Source of the DNA: DATIHT01 sp035480415
GTDB lineage: Bacteria > Patescibacteriota > Microgenomatia > Curtissbacterales > GWA2-41-24
NCBI GenBank assembly: GCA_035480415.1
Contig: DATIHT010000026.1
Span: forward strand, 1 to 7,575
Reading direction: 5' to 3'
Length of the DNA: 7,575 nt
The position numbers and the translations under genes were made by a program. How positions within the stretch are numbered: the stretch's first letter is position 1; every line of letters starts with the position of its first letter. Positions 5,481 to 7,575 of this stretch are shown in pieces. The notes beneath the pieces were generated by a model. The model was not told the DNA's origin. It saw only the letters and a list, made by a program, of their open reading frames with translations, and made no database searches.

Positions 5481-5543
5481 TACGAATTACTAATTTTTAC
5501 GAATATACTAATTCTAATATTCGTATATTGGTACTAATTCGTA
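5481..5543. repeat. Nested inverted repeats in the EndoQ/DUF4870 spacer
   Basis: The outer arms TACGAATTA (5481-5489) and TAATTCGTA (5535-5543) are perfectly complementary. The inner arms TACGAATAT (5498-5506) and ATATTCGTA (5517-5525) are also perfect over 9 bases. The motif TTTTACGAAT-ACTAATT also recurs directly at about 5479 and 5496. The block lies between the EndoQ stop and the DUF4870 ribosome-binding site, so it may hold the promoter or operator of the latter, but no clear -35/-10 pair was assigned. Confidence 0.7.
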
Positions 5544-5552
5544 CTTCGTAAC

Positions 5553-6989
5553 CTATACAAATAAGTTTAGCTGACTTTCAACATCTTGTGTAGCGCCGTT
5601 TGTATCTTGACCGTTTTCCCATATTTTAACAACTCCGAACTTTCCATCATAGCCCGGCTCGACAACAATATCCCTTGATCTCACCTTCGAAATAGCCTCT
5701 GCCACTTTGTCAGAAGAAAGCTTTCGAATCTCGGCAATATCCACCCTCAAAAGAATACCAAATTCAGACCCTAATGCATTAATCAAAGTTAAATACGAAT
5801 CATTAACCTTCTTGGTACCTACAGCAACACCGTAAACTTCAGAAAGTATTTCCAAAAGAGGAACCAACGAGACATATGCTGGCCGTCTGGCATCAGGATC
5901 AAGCATCCACTTCACACCATCCTTCTCCCTAACCTCTAACCTCTGAGCTCTAGTCTCTAAATCCTTGACTCTGTGCATAACTCCAACCGTTAAAGACTTG
6001 TGACAAACAGGACATATATCACCGTTTTTTGCAGAATCTTCGGGACTTTGAGAAAAATTACAGTTTCTATGGCCTGTGAAATGGTACTTCCCCTCCTCTG
6101 GCCAAAACTCGATGGTAAAAGCAACACGAGAGGGTACAAAAGTTTCAGAAGTTTCAAAGGTCTCAGAAGGTTTTTTTACATTTGATACTTTTGCTACTTT
6201 TGAAACGTTTGAAACCTTTTTGATTGCATCATAAATGCAATCATAGGAAATCTCATTTCCTTCAAACACCGTTGCTTCCCTACCCATTTTTTCAAGACTA
6301 TGTGCATCGGAAAAAGAAAGAACACTTCGATTATCCAAATCTCCAACCTGCCAGTTCATAGCCGGGTCCGAAGAAAGACCCGATTCAATTCCATATATCT
6401 TATCTGCCATTTTGCCGAAACATTCTTCAATTGAATCAAAACCGGAAAATGAACCGAAAACCGAATACCAGGGAGTCCATGCATGAGCAGGTATAACAAG
6501 TGCTTTCTCATCACAGGAAAACGCAATTTCTGCAAGCACCTCAGATGGAATTCCAACAATTGGCCGACCATCAGAGCGTAAATTTGAACCTCGTTTCACT
6601 AGTTCTTGATTGAACTTCTCAACAGAGGCAAGATTCGAAAAGAAAAACAATGTATGTATTCTCCTGCCCTTTCCGCCTTGTGAATAAATAGAAGAAATCT
6701 CGCAAGAAAGCATAAATTGAACAGGTTCCCTACCCATATCCGAAAATCCCATCCCAATTTTGTTTCCACTTGGCCTGTCAAATTCTTTCTTTAATTTGAA
6801 GAGTCCATTTCCTACATCTTCAAGCTCATTTTTTAAACTTTCAAACCAAAAAGGATGAGTAAAATCACCAGTTGCCAGAACATTAATCCCCTTAATCTTG
6901 CCCCACTGGGCCATATTAGGAAGCGTCATGTTTTGAGATACAGCTTGGGAATACTTTGAATGTAGATGTAAATCAGCAACGAATTTCAC
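5553..6989 (-). CDS. EndoQ-like PHP-domain DNA repair endonuclease
   Basis: A 478-residue protein resembling endonuclease Q (TIGR00375 family), which in Thermococcales nicks DNA 5' of deaminated bases (uracil, hypoxanthine, xanthine) and abasic sites. PHP-domain metal ligands are visible: DLHLHSKYS (His8, His10), ATGDFTHP (Asp42), SCEIS (Glu97), RIHTLF (His112), VIPAHAWTP (His169) and LSFSDAH (Asp228, His230). A zinc-binding segment follows: EEGKYHFTGHRNC (Cys310) and ICPVCHKSLTVGVMHR (Cys326, Cys329). The C-terminal part has the family's LVPLLEIL, GSEFGILL and VEPGYDGKFG blocks. Translation starts at GTG, with AAAGGG six bases upstream inside a small hairpin. Two segments are encoded by repeats and look like insertions: about residues 256-286 (VSNVSKVAK and SETFETSETF runs) and 344-355. 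The enzyme is mainly archaeal and patchy in bacteria. Confidence 0.88.
   Translation of the reverse strand: MKFVADLHLHSKYSQAVSQNMTLPNMAQWGKIKGINVLATGDFTHPFWFESLKNELEDVGNGLFKLKKEFDRPSGNKIGMGFSDMGREPVQFMLSCEISSIYSQGGKGRRIHTLFFFSNLASVEKFNQELVKRGSNLRSDGRPIVGIPSEVLAEIAFSCDEKALVIPAHAWTPWYSVFGSFSGFDSIEECFGKMADKIYGIESGLSSDPAMNWQVGDLDNRSVLSFSDAHSLEKMGREATVFEGNEISYDCIYDAIKKVSNVSKVAKVSNVKKPSETFETSETFVPSRVAFTIEFWPEEGKYHFTGHRNCNFSQSPEDSAKNGDICPVCHKSLTVGVMHRVKDLETRAQRLEVREKDGVKWMLDPDARRPAYVSLVPLLEILSEVYGVAVGTKKVNDSYLTLINALGSEFGILLRVDIAEIRKLSSDKVAEAISKVRSRDIVVEPGYDGKFGVVKIWENGQDTNGATQDVESQLNLFV
5926..5960. repeat. In-frame heptamer array inside the EndoQ gene
   Basis: Five 7-base units in phase on the plus strand: TCCCTAA, CCTCTAA, CCTCTGA, GCTCTAG and TCTCTAA, consensus NCTCTRR. 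On the coding strand they encode about residues 344-355 (LETRAQRLEVRE), between the zinc-binding GVMHRVKDL and the LVPL block. Seven bases is not a codon multiple, so all three frames of the unit are read within the array. Confidence 0.85.
6133..6222. repeat. 9-base repeat array with head-to-head halves inside the EndoQ gene
   Basis: Ten 9-base steps in unbroken phase. On the plus strand the left half (6133-6168) follows GTTTCARAA-type units. The right half (6178-6222) follows their reverse complement, ACTTTTGAA-type. The two meet at an A/T run near 6170-6180. Arms 6142-6160 and 6197-6215 are complementary at 16 of 19 positions. On the coding strand the array gives VSK/VAK triplets and then SETFET triplets, between the last PHP motif and the zinc-binding segment. 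Confidence 0.85.
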
Positions 6990-6993
6990 TATT

Positions 6994-7007
6994 AACCCTT
7001 TCGGGTT
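6994..7007 (-). promoter_or_regulatory. Small hairpin covering the EndoQ ribosome-binding site
   Basis: The minus strand reads AACCC-GAAA-GGGTT, a perfect 5-base-pair stem with a GAAA tetraloop, and then AATA before the GTG start at 6989. The probable Shine-Dalgarno bases AAAGGG lie in the loop and 3' arm, so folding would partly hide them. On the plus strand the same stem is followed by five T, but no plus-strand gene precedes it. Confidence 0.5.
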
Positions 7008-7045
7008 CTTTTTAAGCTAAATGGAAAATCTTGTCAATCAGAAGC

Positions 7046-7081
7046 CTTTGATACTCTTGATACCTTTGGTACTTTTGCTAC
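7046..7081. repeat. 9-base tandem array upstream of EndoQ
   Basis: Four 9-base units in phase: CTTTGATAC, TCTTGATAC, CTTTGGTAC and TTTTGCTAC. The family is the same as the right half of the array inside EndoQ, and the 16-mer TACTTTTGCTACTTTT is identical in both. It fills much of the 97-base spacer between the trehalase stop and the EndoQ start. Confidence 0.85.
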
Positions 7082-7088
7082 TTTTTTA

Positions 7089-7575
7089 TTAAAACCAACC
7101 TAATCTTCTAACCATAAAAAGAGGCATTGCGTCTTCTTTGGCGTCTTCTGTTTGTTCCAGCATTCTTACCATCAGCATAAAAACTGCGTTCGTCCAGGCA
7201 AATCCTGGTGGTGTCGGGTATCTGTCCGGCACACCCACGCCGCCACGTACAACATCGTATTTTTCCCACATTGCACCTGTTTCTTTAAAAACTTTAATAT
7301 TTACAGCTAACCACTTTTTCATAAGTCTCCTAGCATTTTCTATATAACCATATCGTAAAAGCGCTTCGACAACTCTCAGCTGCATGGGTGCCCATCCATT
7401 TGGCCAATCCCATTGTTTGTTAGTAACAAACCGAACAGATTGCGAAATTCCCCAATCCATTTCCAGATTTGCAAGGATAGTTTTAACAGAACGCTTAACC
7501 TGATCTCGATTAGCAATACCAACATTTAGCGGATAAACGCCCGCAACTGTAATAAGCGGGCTAATGTGTTTCTTT
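7089..7575 (-). CDS. Trehalase (glycoside hydrolase family 37), C-terminal part, 5' end outside window
   Basis: The minus-strand frame is open from the window edge to the TAA at 7091-7089 (161 residues seen), so the ATG at 7460 is internal and not the start. Segments are ISPLITVAGVYPLNVGIAN near the edge, then the GH37 trehalase signature QWDWPNGWAPMQ (7410-7386 region), LLRYGYIENARRLMKKWL, FKETGAMWEKYDV, and YPTPPGFAWTNAVF. The enzyme hydrolyses trehalose to two glucose. The usual glycine-rich GGGGEY box before GFGWTN is replaced by RGGVGVPDRYPTPP, which suggests a divergent subgroup, so substrate specificity is less certain than the family. Localisation cannot be judged without the N-terminus. 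The gene lies 99 bases upstream of EndoQ with no evident functional link. Confidence 0.85.
   Translation of the reverse strand, partial: KKHISPLITVAGVYPLNVGIANRDQVKRSVKTILANLEMDWGISQSVRFVTNKQWDWPNGWAPMQLRVVEALLRYGYIENARRLMKKWLAVNIKVFKETGAMWEKYDVVRGGVGVPDRYPTPPGFAWTNAVFMLMVRMLEQTEDAKEDAMPLFMVRRLGWF

Noticed and set aside
6994..7013. Stem-loop followed by five T on the plus strand, resembling a rho-independent terminator
   Set aside because: No plus-strand gene lies upstream, and the stem has only five pairs. It is better explained as the leader of the minus-strand EndoQ gene.
7046..7081. Possible CRISPR-like array
   Set aside because: The units are 9 bases with no spacers; these are simple tandem repeats. 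No cas genes or longer direct repeats occur in the window.
7458..7460. ATG as the start of a short 123-residue protein
   Set aside because: The frame stays open to the window edge and the upstream residues match trehalase, so this is an internal Met.

Overview
The window looks like part of a chromosome from a Candidate Phyla Radiation (Patescibacteria) bacterium, probably Microgenomates-like. This is inferred from AT-rich compact genes, very short spacers, ATGA overlaps, an SGFAAI-type membrane anchor, a bacterial-type Pth, and a mevalonate route combined with an archaeal-type DUF35 protein. TGA is used as a normal stop (for example at 283-285 and 2161-2163), which argues against the CPR lineages that recode TGA. 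No rRNA or other taxonomic marker is present, so placement is tentative.

Plus strand, 1-3218: an isoprenoid block. It holds the end of a DUF35/OB-fold protein (the HMG-CoA synthase/thiolase partner of archaeal-type mevalonate pathways), then three GHMP-fold enzymes in reaction order: mevalonate kinase, phosphomevalonate kinase and diphosphomevalonate decarboxylase. Together the three would take mevalonate to isopentenyl diphosphate. The decarboxylase has Asn where the family has its catalytic Asp.

Minus strand, 7575-3211 (read right to left): the end of a GH37 trehalase, an EndoQ-like PHP nuclease, a DUF4870/Tic20-like small membrane protein, peptidyl-tRNA hydrolase, a small MGMT/ATL-type alkyltransferase, acylphosphatase, and a membrane-anchored extracytoplasmic protein of unknown function. 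The last gene converges on the decarboxylase gene with an 8-base overlap. EndoQ and the MGMT-like protein are both DNA-damage functions (deaminated bases and O6-alkylguanine).

The main signal not explained by the genes is a set of short tandem repeats with strict periods. Heptamer arrays fill two stop-to-start junctions (1163-1197 and 4423-4457), make up the leader of the decarboxylase gene (2169-2228), and lie in frame inside the phosphomevalonate kinase gene (2065-2092) and the EndoQ gene (5926-5960). A separate 9-base repeat family forms an inverted array inside EndoQ (6133-6222) and a second array just upstream of it (7046-7081). A 52-base imperfect palindrome covers the pth leader and helps fix the pth start. 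Together these suggest that short repeats create spacers, start contexts and protein linkers in this genome. There is no CRISPR array, tRNA, rRNA or insertion sequence, and no gene-free stretch longer than about 100 bases.
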